From Nitzschia sp. DOCU1 (taxonomy: Eukaryota > Bacillariophyta > Bacillariophyceae > Bacillariales > Bacillariaceae), in the NCBI GenBank assembly GCA_951394045.1, contig OX595995.1, positions 1-64,000 of the forward strand: a stretch of 64,000 bases of DNA, read 5' to 3'. Shown here in pieces: positions 50,051-62,451 of the stretch. The first letter of the stretch is position 1; each line of letters starts with the position of its first letter. Made by a program: the position numbers and the translations under genes. Below the pieces are notes generated by a model. The model saw only the letters and a program-made list of their open reading frames with translations, had not been told where the DNA came from and did no database searches.

Positions 50051-52143
50051 CTCAAATTAGGCACAAACGACCATTAATTTGATAATGCCTGCTGAAGACG
50101 ACGAGAGTGATCATCACCAATTCAAGCACAAGAGTGCGGGACCACTGTTTGCGAAGAAAAATATGATACGCAAAACGGAAGCGTCGCCAAGAACCGATTT
50201 GAAATAATAGTAGGACTAGAACGTATTTTGTTCGGAGCAATAATATGTTATGTATCGTGCGAGAAACGATGCAACCTAGCTAGCAACTCCTCTACCGGTA
50301 GATTTATCATCTATCTATTCATCGAACTTTTGGCTTCGTTTTTGTGTTCTCACACAAAAAGTTACTGAGCCCCACCGCTACGTCAAAGCAGTTCGATTTC
50401 GGAGGGGGTGGGCCACAGCTGCTCCGCCCGGTAGAGACAACAATCCACTTCACTCGACGGCGTAGCCGATTCCAATTCTCCACGCACCAGCACAGGTTAC
50501 ACTTAAACTCTCCGCGACGAGACACGTACGCGAGTGGAGGACGTTTTAAAACCGGAACCACAAACCGGTTGCGTTGATCAGGCTGTTTGTGTGCGGGGAG
50601 AATCGGAATCGGGGTCGAGATCACGGATCAGGATCGTTGCTCTGGAAAATGTTGGTATTGTAGAACAACGCCAGACGCCTGCAAAAGGAGGAAAGAACAA
50701 GGTGAGTAGCACTGCGGGAAAGAAATATGATCAAATGGCACCGTCAAGTCGCAAAAAGGCAAGTTTGGAGTGCACGTACCGTTCCGAAGGGCGCCACCAC
50801 ATGAATCATTCCTCCGCCAACACCAACACAACAATCAAACATTTCATCCAACAACTTTCTTCCAGGGTCTGCTTCGGCTCCGTTTGCCTCAGGGAGCTAG
50901 CGTCATGGTTCAACCGAATCCGGAGGGCTCTCCAGAGACTGAGTCCACGTACACCCCCAATATTGGCTTCCTTCAGGACGAGTGTTCCAGGGCGGTCCGG
51001 CACAAACCGGACCTTCACCGTGGATTTCTCCTCCTTCAGGCTGTTATCTCGCTACAGCTGAGCCGCACTATCAAAATGATAGTGATCGCCGCAGTAGAGG
51101 TCTGTTCATAGCAGAGTGAAAAGAAAGTTGATGAAGAAAGCTGATCATCGTACGATGCGGATTGCTCCCTTCGCAAAAAAGTGAGGTCGATTGAGTGAAA
51201 AAGTGATGCATTTGTTGGAAGGAATGCGGAGATCCGAGCCGTTTCTGCTGTGGTTTGCGAGCAGTTTCGTGATTTTTCCCACGATGAAGCAGTTTCGTGA
51301 TTTTTCCCACGATGAAGCCCCACGGTGGCTGAAAGTAATCCACATTCAAATCCGCCAGTTCGCCAAATCCACAGAATATGGTTTCTGAGGCAAGGGCATA
51401 AGCTAGAAAACATTTGACGCTGTTTGTTAAACACGATTGATATGCCTTACGTCAATCGTTCGTCGACTAGACGGACTACATCAGAAAGATAGCAAGCTAG
51501 AGAAGTGGGCCGATCGCTGTCCAGCTGGATGCTACAATCACACCCAAGCTGTAAACGGCAAGCTATGGTTGATTTGAAGACGTTTGTAAAGTTTTTGTCA
51601 AATTACGATAGGTAGTTAGAAACTTAGTAGCCCTTTTTCAAAGCCCTCATCGACCCATGGGAAAAACGGTCGGCCACGCGGTCTATCGTGAGTTCGTTTT
51701 TTAGATGACGCTAACTCACTCTGTGATCAAAAGAAGACCATGAAAATTTAATCTAGAGTCAATGTCAATATAAAGTACAATATTGTAAAGAGCGACCTTG
51801 CCAGAAAGGGTAAGCAAAGTTAGATTGTAATAGAGGGAAGATGGTCGCCCGCCGTGATTTCACTATAAATTTATGTGTAAGCAGTCGAGGTAATCAAAAT
51901 CACTCAAGATCAATTTCCCTTTAAGTAAATGCATATGCCCTCTTGGAGGCAGCCGAGGGGATGCAATGCAATTTCCCGAGATTTCACTACTCGCAATTTG
52001 GTGACGCAAAATTTTACAACAAGCGATTTCGCAACAACCGCTTTCGTACTGGGGGCACTTATCGAATCTCAATTCCCTCAGCGACAAATAGAGCCGATAG
52101 TAGTGCAAAGCATTGCAGCAGAGTACGTAGATAGCTGGCTACT
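50051..52143. other. Non-coding end of unit 1
   Basis: No gene is recognised over 2.1 kb. Short frames overlap on both strands. A 27-bp tandem repeat lies at 51263-51318. The last ~700 bp is AT-richer, with no motif I can name. Confidence 0.45.
51263..51318. repeat. 27-bp tandem repeat, two units
   Basis: GTTTCGTGATTTTTCCCACG followed by ATGAAGC occurs twice in tandem. Confidence 0.85.
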
Positions 52144-52344
52144 ACGGTAGCTACGACTGCAGACTACTGCTAGCTCCCTTGTCTTACTTTTGTTCTAGCT
52201 TCTGTGGTTACGTAAGCCAGACGACCGCAGCTTTCTCACTTCTACAAACGACGGTATCACGATAATACGAGCATCCACGTGGGCTCTCGTTCTTTCTATC
52301 GGAGGGATAGTAAAGAACGTACTGTCAGCAGCAACAATCATGAC

Positions 52345-54474
52345 TACTATTAGCTAGTAACAACTATGTATTGTCTCATTCCCTGATATTTGTTGTGGCG
52401 ACACCGTCCTACCACTTGTTGATGTTGGCCGCGAATCGTTCCATTAGCTAGTAGTAGCGTAGGTCTGGGAACGGCCGCCCGACCGTTGCAGAGTTCGAGG
52501 AGAGAATCGTATCCAATGTTGCTGACTGATGATCCTCGTGGTCCCGCCATCAAGAACAAGTCGCAAGAGTGAGCCATAGGCGGAGGCTTTGCCAGGCCGG
52601 TAGCACTGCTACCACTTTGCCGCCGCCTGCTGTCCGACGACGGTAGAACAATGATAGGGGCTTGGGACAAAGAGGAGCTTGGGGGTAAACTACAAACAGG
52701 GGGAGGAGGCGCCATCATTGTCAATGCCATCATTGACGCTGTTGAAGAATCGAGACACATGTATTCCGTGACGAGGAGTCGAACCAGATCGGCACCAGCA
52801 TGACGTTATGCTACAACAGTATGCCCGATAACTGCTTTCCAGAGTTTCGAAGGTGTCCTTGTCCGGTTTGGAACGCAGTGAAACTGGCATTCCCAGGAAG
52901 TATTGCAGCGCCCGAATTCGCCTCGTTTCTTCGTCATCGTCATGAAAAACGAATGTTGCACTCGTCGACGATAACGCTCGCCTGGTCTCATTCAACTGTC
53001 TTTCCAACAGCTCTATGATCTCCGCCTGTGTACTACCTTCATCATCAACGACGTTTGATGACGATGTTTCATCAGCCTTTAGGAGGTCCAGCGGGTTCTC
53101 AGATAGTCTCTTTGTCGTGGCGTCTGCTACTTGGGACTCCACAAGAGGCGTCATGGGATTCCATGGGAATGGGATTTGAGCCGTTCCTGAGCCTAGAGGC
53201 CCCACGGGGTCCTTTTCTCCTAGCGCCTTGGATATTTTGTCATCGAAAGGTGACGATGATTCTTCGTCTGTTTGTGTTGGCGCATTGATGTCAATAACAA
53301 GATTCCATGCTGGCCTTGGAGCAAATCACGAAAGGTAACTCTTCATGCGGTAAAGCAACGAAACGTCCTTTTGGATGTTATTGGGGCTGTAAAGTGCAAC
53401 GACCATTCGTCCCACACCCGCACAATCTATCGGTATAGCTGCCGCAGACTTGATACCGTTGGCGATCGCTCCCTCCACTTGCGGGTTGGACCACGATTTG
53501 GCACAACCAAGGTCGTACTCCCATTGTGGCTTTCCGGACTCGTAGGTTCGGCCCGGAAGACCTCTGCCCGACTCAAAAGTTACATTGCCATTAAACTCCC
53601 CAAAAGCCTCCATGGACATGAGTATTTCCCGAGGTGTGTCGGTCCTTGTCGTTGAACCGGCATGAATTAGCCGAATTTCTGTCCCGTTCTCATTGTCAAC
53701 AAGGCCTTCGCCGGAACTCAAGGTATTTGGTTGTTCCACAGGTGCCCAGCAGTCGGCGTAGTGGAAGGGCATCTTGTTCTGTTGCAAATACAATGCGATA
53801 ACTTCGAGAGAACTGGATGGCCTTGTCGCAGTGTATTGACGAGAAAAGTCGCACCCGCTGTGCCCATCCGTAATGGCATCGTCATCGTCACTCGAATCAG
53901 TAGCTAAACTGCTGCACTCGTGTTCGAACAGTACAGCGTTGGACATGGGAAGCCTCTGCGGATCAGGTTCTGGTGTGTCTGGATCCATAAGACCCTCTAA
54001 AGAAATATCATTCAACTCATCCGAAATTTCGCTTGAATCGTCGTCAAAGATATCTCGATTTCTTGCTACACCCGCCGTAGAGGCCTTATAATCCTGTGCA
54101 GATGTCTCTGAGCTTTTGGGGGTGCTATCGTCACCGCAAAACGTAGACATAGTCGTCCTTGGCTTCTTATTGGACAGTGCGCCCACTTGACAACAACGCT
54201 GAAGGTGTTTGAGGTTACCTTCTGCAGCTCTGGCTCTTCGCTCATTTTCCTCTAGACTAATTCCCCCTTGCAAGAACAAATTCGAGATATGAGTCCTCCA
54301 TTGCTTCGTGAAGTTGAAACGAAGTTCAAGTCGTTCACCCCTAGAGGGTAGGCTGGCCAGGAAGGTTTCTTCCAACGTAGAAAGCAACTTTGTATCGTTA
54401 TGGGGGCCTTGAGGGGAGGGACGAGGACTAGAATTTCGTTCATACGATCTCATGCTCAATTTGGCATTCTTCAT
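52345..54474 (-). pseudogene. GAF-like sensor protein (unit 2), TGA plus extra frameshift
   Basis: Same structure and same in-frame TGA (53328-53326) as unit 1. A one-base insertion near 52808 (GTTATGC for GTTTGC) adds a frameshift after RAYCCS, so this copy is more damaged. Two or three 3-bp indels also distinguish the units. Confidence 0.65.
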
Positions 54475-55865
54475 CTCCTTTGTTAGGCGACTGGGTTCGC
54501 ACTACAAAAAATCGCCGAGGAACTGATTCAGTTTCGTGCCGTTTGGCAAAGGGAGGTTTCCTTTATCAAATGCGCCGACTAAATAGTCAGTAAGAGCGAT
54601 CTCGTCGTCCTTCCAGCGGCCAGTTCGTAACATATCTAGCGCCCCGCACTTGGACGACTCTGAAGTTGAGCCCATCCCCGACGATCAAGGCGTCAAGTTC
54701 ATTCTTGGTCGCGGCCCTTGTGGCTGTTACCCAGCCCAGAGATAGAAGCTTAAATTGGCGCGCTGAATCTTCCACTCAAGGAAGAATCGAAGAATCTGAT
54801 CGACAATTCTTTTGACTGCAGCTCGTTGATCAGCGAGATGCCAAGAAGCTCAACGGCTAGCTCGAAGCCTAGCCTGCAGCCCATCGAGATGCATCGATCC
54901 ATAAGTTGCAAATCAAGCCGGATTTCCCTTGCTATCCGAACGAGATTGCAAACGTTGGGAAAGAATTCTCAAATTCGTATTTTGCACGTCGCCGTTTGGT
55001 CCGTTCTTCTTTAGTCATTCTCTCGAGCCCAACTTACTGTCTGAAACTGCCGTCTCGTCGCCTGAAAGTCTTGTTCCGATTCCAGTTCTTGGAGCGTTTG
55101 ATCAACAATAGATAGTATAGTCCAAAGCAACAAATCGTAACGACGCCATGGTTTCGCGGCTTGATCTCTCGAGCTGGATCTTTCCCTTTGATCAAATCGA
55201 CTTGCACATGTGCAGTCAGTGCGCAATCATGACCTTTTGACTCTTCGAAATCCAAATACCGACTTGACGCCACCTTGTATCATAGATCCAAAGTCGCAGC
55301 CCCGCCTACATTGGTACTATTGACAGCCATGTTGTTGTTGCTGCTGCCTCATCGAGAGAGAAGTCAACAAAAGTTGTGCAATAGATAGCAAAAGGCTCAT
55401 CGTGTCGAAGGAATCTTTGTGTAGCGCGCGTTGGATCCGCGCGTTTCCATCTCACTACGTCACTAATATAGATTCATATGCTAGTAGGTGGTGTAGGAAC
55501 CTATGAAGCTTTCTACCACCTTCAGTCATTCGACGATCGCACGCACGTCAGACCACTTTGGATCTTCGAAACAATTCAATGTCAATGATCAATGAGAATG
55601 AGAAATGACAGTTCTCTTTGGATCATGAAATGAAATGACCATCAAATGGCGGTTTGGGGAAAGGACTCGTCTTCTATCTCCCCCGCCAATTCCGGCTGCT
55701 TCGAGATTAGCATGCAGAATCTCCCAGATCCGTTAGCGTCGCTCGATCTTGTCTTGTCGTTCATTTATGTTTATTTTATGGAGTGGATGAAATCTTTGCA
55801 TCTTGGAGTACTTTGACTTTTAAAATGGTGGAACTACTATCATCTCCCCGTGGCTCGGACATTTT

Positions 55866-56580
55866 TTGTCGTGCAGGCAAAAGGCGGGGCGGCAGAGGCC
55901 ATAGCAGCGACAATGCTCTACTATGCACTAGTGGGTACCTGGAAGGAAAAGACGACGACAGATCCGGCTTGGATTATGGATGCAGACAAGACAGACTGAA
56001 AGGCTCCTGTTCGTGTTGATTCCAGAAAAGGGAAACGGTCCTTGAGCAACTATGTCGGAACCATCCAGTATGCCCCGCGCAAGTCCTCAACACCGGTACC
56101 GACCAGCTCCAAGAATGAATCCCTCTTTTCAACCTTTTGACATTTTTCATTCGAGATGCCGAGCACCTGTAAATGAAAGAGCAAATGCCTTGCCCGCTGC
56201 CTGCCTTTTTTGCTGACACGGATTGGTAGAATCTGCGGCCCCGTACGGTGCGGACAACGGCTCTCTATGCGGGGCTGCAGTCACACAAGATCTAATCCCG
56301 ACGAGGATAGGATGGATTTGCAACGTATTGCCAAGCTAGCGACGAGGGAGAGGATTGTCAACTTATATAGGTCCACTCCTGGTCGAGTGGAGTCAGATCC
56401 TTATGTCATTGCCATTTCACCCACCGCCGAAGCAGCGGCAAGGAACGTGCCTCATCACCAGTCCCCACTCCAGCGCCTTTCGCTTCGGAACGTGCTCTCC
56501 GATCTCCCCGAGCATCTCCAAGGTCGACTTCTAGTAGCATTGCCGCTAAAAAGGCTACTCTAGCGACTACGGTGGAATGA
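55866..56580 (+). pseudogene. Fragments of an unknown gene (unit 2)
   Basis: Equivalent to 37826-38515. The 20-bp segment at 56507-56526 extends the frame as LSDLPEHLQGRLLVALPLKR. The same in-frame TGAs as in unit 1 are present. Confidence 0.45.
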
Positions 56581-56866
56581 GGAGACGCCAAGAGCGGCAA
56601 GAGTGAAGACCAAAACCATCGACGATGCAAGTCACAATTTAATTGGGCGGCAACTTGTTGGAACCCTTGCCCCCATCGACTCCCTCGCTTGCAAGTATTC
56701 CTTCTCGTCATCGATCCAAAAGTGTAACACAGGAAGACACCCCAGATCCAGCCCTCGTTCCTTCCTCTTTGTCGTTGATTGATTGGGTCATGATGGGGAT
56801 ACATTTTATTGCCAAGAAGTTTGTGGTGGTTTGTCTGTTGTGATGGGTGTCCACATGTCCATCATT

Positions 56867-59072
56867 GCGATTTTGTCCCCAAGGGATCAAGTCGAGACTC
56901 GCTTGAAAAAATGACGATCCCTGGTATTGTCCAGGATGGTTTTCATCAAAGGCAAGAACTCCTTAAGCGGCGGTTGTACACAACTGCTACCAATCCAGCG
57001 TCGTGCAAGAAAAAATCGTCAACAAAAAGGGCAGGCACAGATCAAGTGGACGCAACAGAAGAAACCGAAGAAGAGACCAAACATCCTGCCAAGATCGAGA
57101 GCGTTTATTTTGAATGTAACGAAAAGAGACTTGATTTGCAGAAGTGTGAATCGCGTGACGGATGGATTCATTTTCCTTCCTGCCATCCGGATGGTGATGA
57201 CTTTGAAGGGGACGAATGAGGACGGCGATTCCAAACGCAAGCCAAAGAAAGTCATTGACCCAAGTCGTAGTCTTTGCCGTATTTGTCGAGTAGAAGAATT
57301 GGAAACGGCATCTCATGGTTCTGCCCTGTCCAATCCATCCGTCAAAGCTCGTCGTCAAACCGGAAAGGAAAAGTCTGCCAAACGCAAACTCGATGGAGAC
57401 GACGAAGAGGACGAAGACGATGCTGCATCCAACGAAGACTCTCCGGGTAAAGACAAAGAAGGTGATGGGGATGACGACGACGAAAATGTCGAGTCGAATG
57501 CTAATGGGGACCAGGATGAGCAAGATGAAGATGGCGACGAGGCGAGCAAAATGGATGTAGTCGATGAACTCCGGGGGTGTCTTGTAATACCCGCCACCTC
57601 TCGACCGGAGTGTCTTTCCGAACTTCGGAATAGAGTTAAAGATTTTCGATCCAAAATCTTGATTGGTCGTCTACCCTCTTGGATCGAGACCACGACGATG
57701 CGATGTTGCCCTGCCAGCATGATTGGGGGCGGGCTTGATTCCAAAGAATACCAACTTTTGGTGCAAGCCCTCTTGCTGGTAGAACGACAAGACAACAACG
57801 AAATCTCCAAGGCGTTTTGTACGAGCATCCACACAGCACTCATGATGCAAGCTCAAAAGTCCTTTGGTGTGGTGTTGCTGAATCCGACCGACTCAGCTAT
57901 GAACCAAGACGATTCCAAGTATGACAAGGTGATGTTGGCTCTAAGCACGAAAACCTACATGGATCTGCCAAAGAGGCGCGTTTGGATACGAAAGTTGGAG
58001 ACTATGCTTTGATTTTGAGTCATCGAGGAATCTCTTACCGGCGATTTACCACAAGCTCTGTTGGCAGCTGACGAATGTTCGTTTCTTTATTCACATGGCA
58101 CAATGAGCACGCCACAGATTCCTTGGGGTCCGAGTCCCACGCTGCGGTAATATATAATGGTTATCTACAGCGAGGTTGAGGTGCGGCGAGCCTCGATCTG
58201 GAATACTTGCGTCAAGGTCCTGCAAGAGTGTTTGGAAGATTATCTGAAGTTTTCAGACAAGAAAAAGTTATTTCAAACGTCGGACAAAGGGCTGCAAGAC
58301 GACTCAGCGCGGCACCAAGATTTGATCGGACTGGCGGACGTATTGGGATTGACGGAGCAAATTCTTTCTCTACGGAGCGGGTTTCTGGTGGATGCATCGG
58401 AGCAACTCACCAACGATGGGATTATACTGCGTGAAAAGCTTTTCGACGACATTCAAAAGAAGCACTTGCGTGCATACCGCGAGGACTGGTCTTTTGTTAC
58501 CCTGCCCAAGAAGGAGCCCTTGTCGGACAAAGAAAATGCCGTGGAGTACATCAGGAAGGTAAGATCACCATTGCTTTCGTCACGATCCAATTCGACATTA
58601 TTCCTGATCACTGTGTCGGTATCCTGTAGAAAATCGTGACCGAATTGGTCGCCATGGAGAACCGCTCTACGAAGAAGGTAATCCGAAGCTGGTTCAACCG
58701 CTTCTTCATTTGCCGTGGCAAAAAGATTGCTCTGGATGAAAACTCGTCGATCAACTTCCCGCAATTGATAGCAGCGTATCAACCCAATTCGAGTCCCACC
58801 TCGGCGCGTCTCCAGTGGTATCTCCTCTCATTCCCGCCTGCTTCATTGGCGATATCGTCGGGTGACTTTCGAAACTTATGCCATTACTGAAACTGCTCCC
58901 ACCCATTGCCCAGGATGTCTATGAGGTGTTCTCCAACATTTCTGATCTTTATATGACTACAACCTTTTGGATTTGCTCTGGAAGCTGCAAGCACGAAAAG
59001 TTTCTTCTAGGACTACAACCTTCTGCGCCGACTCTTGACCCAGACACTATTGCAACGCCCCGCTCGAAGTAG
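56867..59072 (+). pseudogene. Long unknown gene with frameshifts and one intron (unit 2)
   Basis: Same frames, acidic middle region and intron (58559-58629) as 38800-41005, with only isolated substitutions (for example Arg to Leu in the KRK(R/L)DGDD segment). All major frameshifts are shared, so they predate the duplication. Confidence 0.5.
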
Positions 59073-59402
59073 CTCCTCTCAACTGCTTGGTTTTGGAAGG
59101 TGGTCGCCGTCTCAGCCCCGACGGCAAGTTGCTACGAGTTCGAATTTGCCGCCATTTACAGATGCTGAGCTTTGCTTGCCCCTCCCTTGCGAGCGGACAG
59201 AAATCGAGGTAGTTCGCGAGTTCATTTTTCTGATCCCATTAAGCCTTTGTCGAATCCCGCCCAACAAAACGACGATGCTACTTCCTTAAGCTTGGAGCCA
59301 CCTTTTACAAGTCATCTGATTGCCGACCGAGGAGAGCCCATACTATACCGTCGAGGGATAGCGATAAAGAGGACTTGGAGCCTGACCAGCTGCTGGAGTT
59401 TA

Positions 59403-61355
59403 TGAGCCACGGAAGGTTACTGAGTTCACAGTTGACTTGCCTTTTATCGGTATACCCGTCAACGTGTTTGATGTAAAGAGGAAGCTTCAGCCTGCAACCA
59501 TTTTCGAATATTCGTTCTCGGACTATCTGAATCGGGCTGAACCTGCTCCGTTCAATGGCGAGGTTGTGAGAATCTTCGGATTGGACGCCTCTCGATGCTC
59601 CTCCATGGATGAGGCGTACGAGCTCGTCTGCAGCCGGAACTGGCCGGACGGAAAATCGCACTTTGATTTTTGGTGCACGAAAGTCTGTATGACTTTGAAG
59701 CGACTTCTAAATTGGACGCGACCATTGGGCGGTCAGGCTACAGGCCCAATCGGGAAAAAACGAGGCCAAGACCACGACCAAGACCACCAAGACCAACACT
59801 ATGTTTTGCCATCTGCGCAAGTGACGTCGGCTCAAGGTGGATTATTTTCATCCCTCGCGGTTGCAAAGGAAGAAGGATCGGGCGCTCCAGGCAAAGCAGG
59901 AGCCGCCCCTGATGGATTGTTCGCCGCCCTATTGGTTCATAGAGATTCATCGGTAGACAAAAAGTGTACGGTCCAAGACAACAGCGATGAGTTGCCGACA
60001 AGTACGCGAACCCAGGCTACTCGTCCTCGCGAGCCCCCTTCGACAAGAGGTCTCTTTGCCTCGCTCTCCGGCACGAACATACTGGAAGACAAACCTGCTG
60101 CACCAAGACCAGCGGATATCAGTCCAAAACCAGGGACGGGTTGTTTGCGCCCTTGAAAAAGGCGGATGGTAGCGTCGTTGTACCGCCGTTAGCTCGGTCC
60201 GCCTCGGATCAAGGCGACACCCGTTCGAAAAGTCCCATTCCGACCCAGTGAATCCCTCCATCGACTTGACTTCCTTGTTGGACGGAGGATTGAGTTTTGA
60301 CGATCTTGATGATCTTTTTAACAAGACGGCAACTTGTTCCAGGCGGCACCCGTTCGAAAAGTCCCATTCCGACCCCTCCAAAGGAAAAGCTCAGGCCACC
60401 TGGAATACAAGCATCGAAAATGAAGCTGGCACCTCCAAAGGGCGATCTCAAAGTTTTGTATGCCGGGGACAATTTGGTGAATCAAAAGGTATTGTCCAGA
60501 GTGTTGGGGTGGGCGGGCATTGACGGCATTACGATTGTGGACAATGGCCAGAAGGCAGTCGATATTTGCGCAACGTCGACCTTCGCCTGCATATTCATGG
60601 ATATGCAGGTCTCGATTATGGTCGGTATGGAAGCAATCAAGACAATCGTAGAGAGAGATCCCACGGCTTTCGTGCTTTTGGTTTCAGCGCATGCTCTGGA
60701 CGAATACAAGACCCAAGCGGAAGCTGTCGGCGCCAAAGGTTTCTTCTCCAAACCCTTTTCGAACCAGTGCCATTGAGGCCGTCTTGGATGGTTTGAGTAC
60801 GAGAAATCGTCGAAGCGCTGTGGATGCGGCTCCGGGCAAGGCGGTCGAATCCAATACGGTAGCACGCGACGAGTCAGGTACAGCAGGCGAGGGAAAGAAG
60901 AGTTTCCTGGAACCTCAGAACGAATCCAGTACATAGCCAAAGGATGCAAAGTCCACTGTTTCGCAGCACCAGCAGACCAAGGCAGTCGCAGTGGTGCGTA
61001 ATTTGAAAGTTCTTTATGCGGAAGACAATTTATGATTCGCGCGAATGTTACGTATATCACCATTGTTGACAATGGCCAACAGGCTGTCGATGTTTGTCTT
61101 ACGCAAACGTTTGACGTTATTTTCATGGATATGGTGATGCCTGTTTTGTCGCGGATGGAAGCTTCCAACAAAATCGTTGCCCATAATCCTCAAGACTGCA
61201 CCGTATTTGTCACTACGCATACTCTGGAGGAATTCAAGTCTGCCGATGCTGCAGGAGCGACGAATGATATTACCAAGCCATTCCGTTTGACTGATCTGGA
61301 GTCTTTGTTCGATCGTTTCAACTTGGTGAACCCCCGCTTGTCCAAGCCCCGTTCC
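59403..61355 (+). pseudogene. Receiver-domain protein, frameshifted (unit 2)
   Basis: Directly follows the 1,517-bp deletion joint. The first receiver is as in unit 1. At the second receiver the sequence is TTTATGATTCGCG instead of TTTCTGAATCGCG. Both units still have TGA there, but the change creates an ATG at 61032 that reopens a 174-codon frame (MIRANVTYITIVDNGQQAV...). Confidence 0.65.
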
Positions 61356-61615
61356 TCGATTCCTGAAATCAGTGTTCGGCAGCGGGCATCTGTAGCCGCT
61401 CTACAACGATGGAATAGTTGGAAGCGGCCAAACTCGGATCATGGGGTGGGGGGTACGGCGTTGGCTACAACTACAAAAGTGGAGAGATGTTCTCAGTGGA
61501 AGAATCGTGCCAAGGCAATCCCTGTTTCAATCATGTTTCAAGCCTTGTTGCAGTAGCGACCGACGAGATCGACAAGAAGCCGAGGCTATTTTGGAAAGTA
61601 GTCGGCATGATAATG

Positions 61616-62451
61616 TCTCGCCACAAGAACTCAAAGATTTGAAACGACGGCATCAACAGACGGTGGATCGACCATGGGCGGCCTTTGATTTGGCGTCGGC
61701 AGTAGCGCATTTGCATAAGCATCATATTATGCATCGCGATTTGAAGCCGGATAATATTGGATTCGATATTGTGAGTACTATCGCTTTGGCAGAAACCATT
61801 TGGGGGCGAGTCTAACTGTTTCTTGTTGCCTCGTGCGCTCGCTCCTTTCATATAATGTTCTTCTACTACCTAGCGTGATGACATCAGAATCTTTGATCTG
61901 GGCTTGCCCAAGGAATTCCACAAGACGGAACGGAGGGCCCTTGGAAATTGACAGCCATGTGTGGTTTGCCCCGATCTAGTAAGTGCCGAGGAGCCATGCG
62001 TGATACTTGTGTATCAAATCCACGCCGTTCTTGAAATTAACTCTTGCCGTTGCTGTTGATTGAATTCTGCTATTTAGTGGCACCAGAAGTCGCAACAGAC
62101 AAACTATATGACGCCAAATGCGATTGTTATTCTTTTGCCCTGCTATTTTGGGAAATACTGAATTTGAAAAAGCTTTTGAGGAGGGTGACGATGGACAAGT
62201 TACAGCGGCTGGTCTGGAATGATACGTATCAGCGGCGGCCCAAAATTCTAGTCGTTGCTAACAGCACCAGCAATTATGCACTTGTCGACGAACAATTGAC
62301 TCTGTTTTTGACATCACCCAAGGCTGCTTGGACAAAAGAATGGAAGGCCCTACCGGTAGTGGAATCTTCGTGGCATCATTATGCTTCTCGACGCCCAACC
62401 ATAGAGCATGTGGAGCAAGAGGTTAAAAAAACGTCTGAAAAAGGGAATTGA
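61616..62451 (+). pseudogene. Protein kinase C-lobe with a frameshift (unit 2)
   Basis: The intron 1 acceptor is intact here (CCTAG before 61874), giving GFDI-RDDIRIFDLGL. Two bases are then missing around 61906-61913 relative to unit 1 (LPKEFHKT instead of LAKGIPQDG), which shifts the frame before the activation segment. Exon 3 (MAPEV..., from 62078) is intact. The lesion differs from that in unit 1. Confidence 0.75.

Larger units (their letters stand above)
34094..52143. repeat. 18-kb tandem segmental duplication, unit 1
   Basis: Homology to unit 2 starts at ACGGTAGCTACGACTGC (34094 and 52144) and continues colinearly to the right window edge. Unit 1 is capped on the left by telomeric repeat, whereas unit 2 continues from the end of unit 1. 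The units differ by scattered substitutions, small indels and one 1,517-bp segment present only here. Confidence 0.93.
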
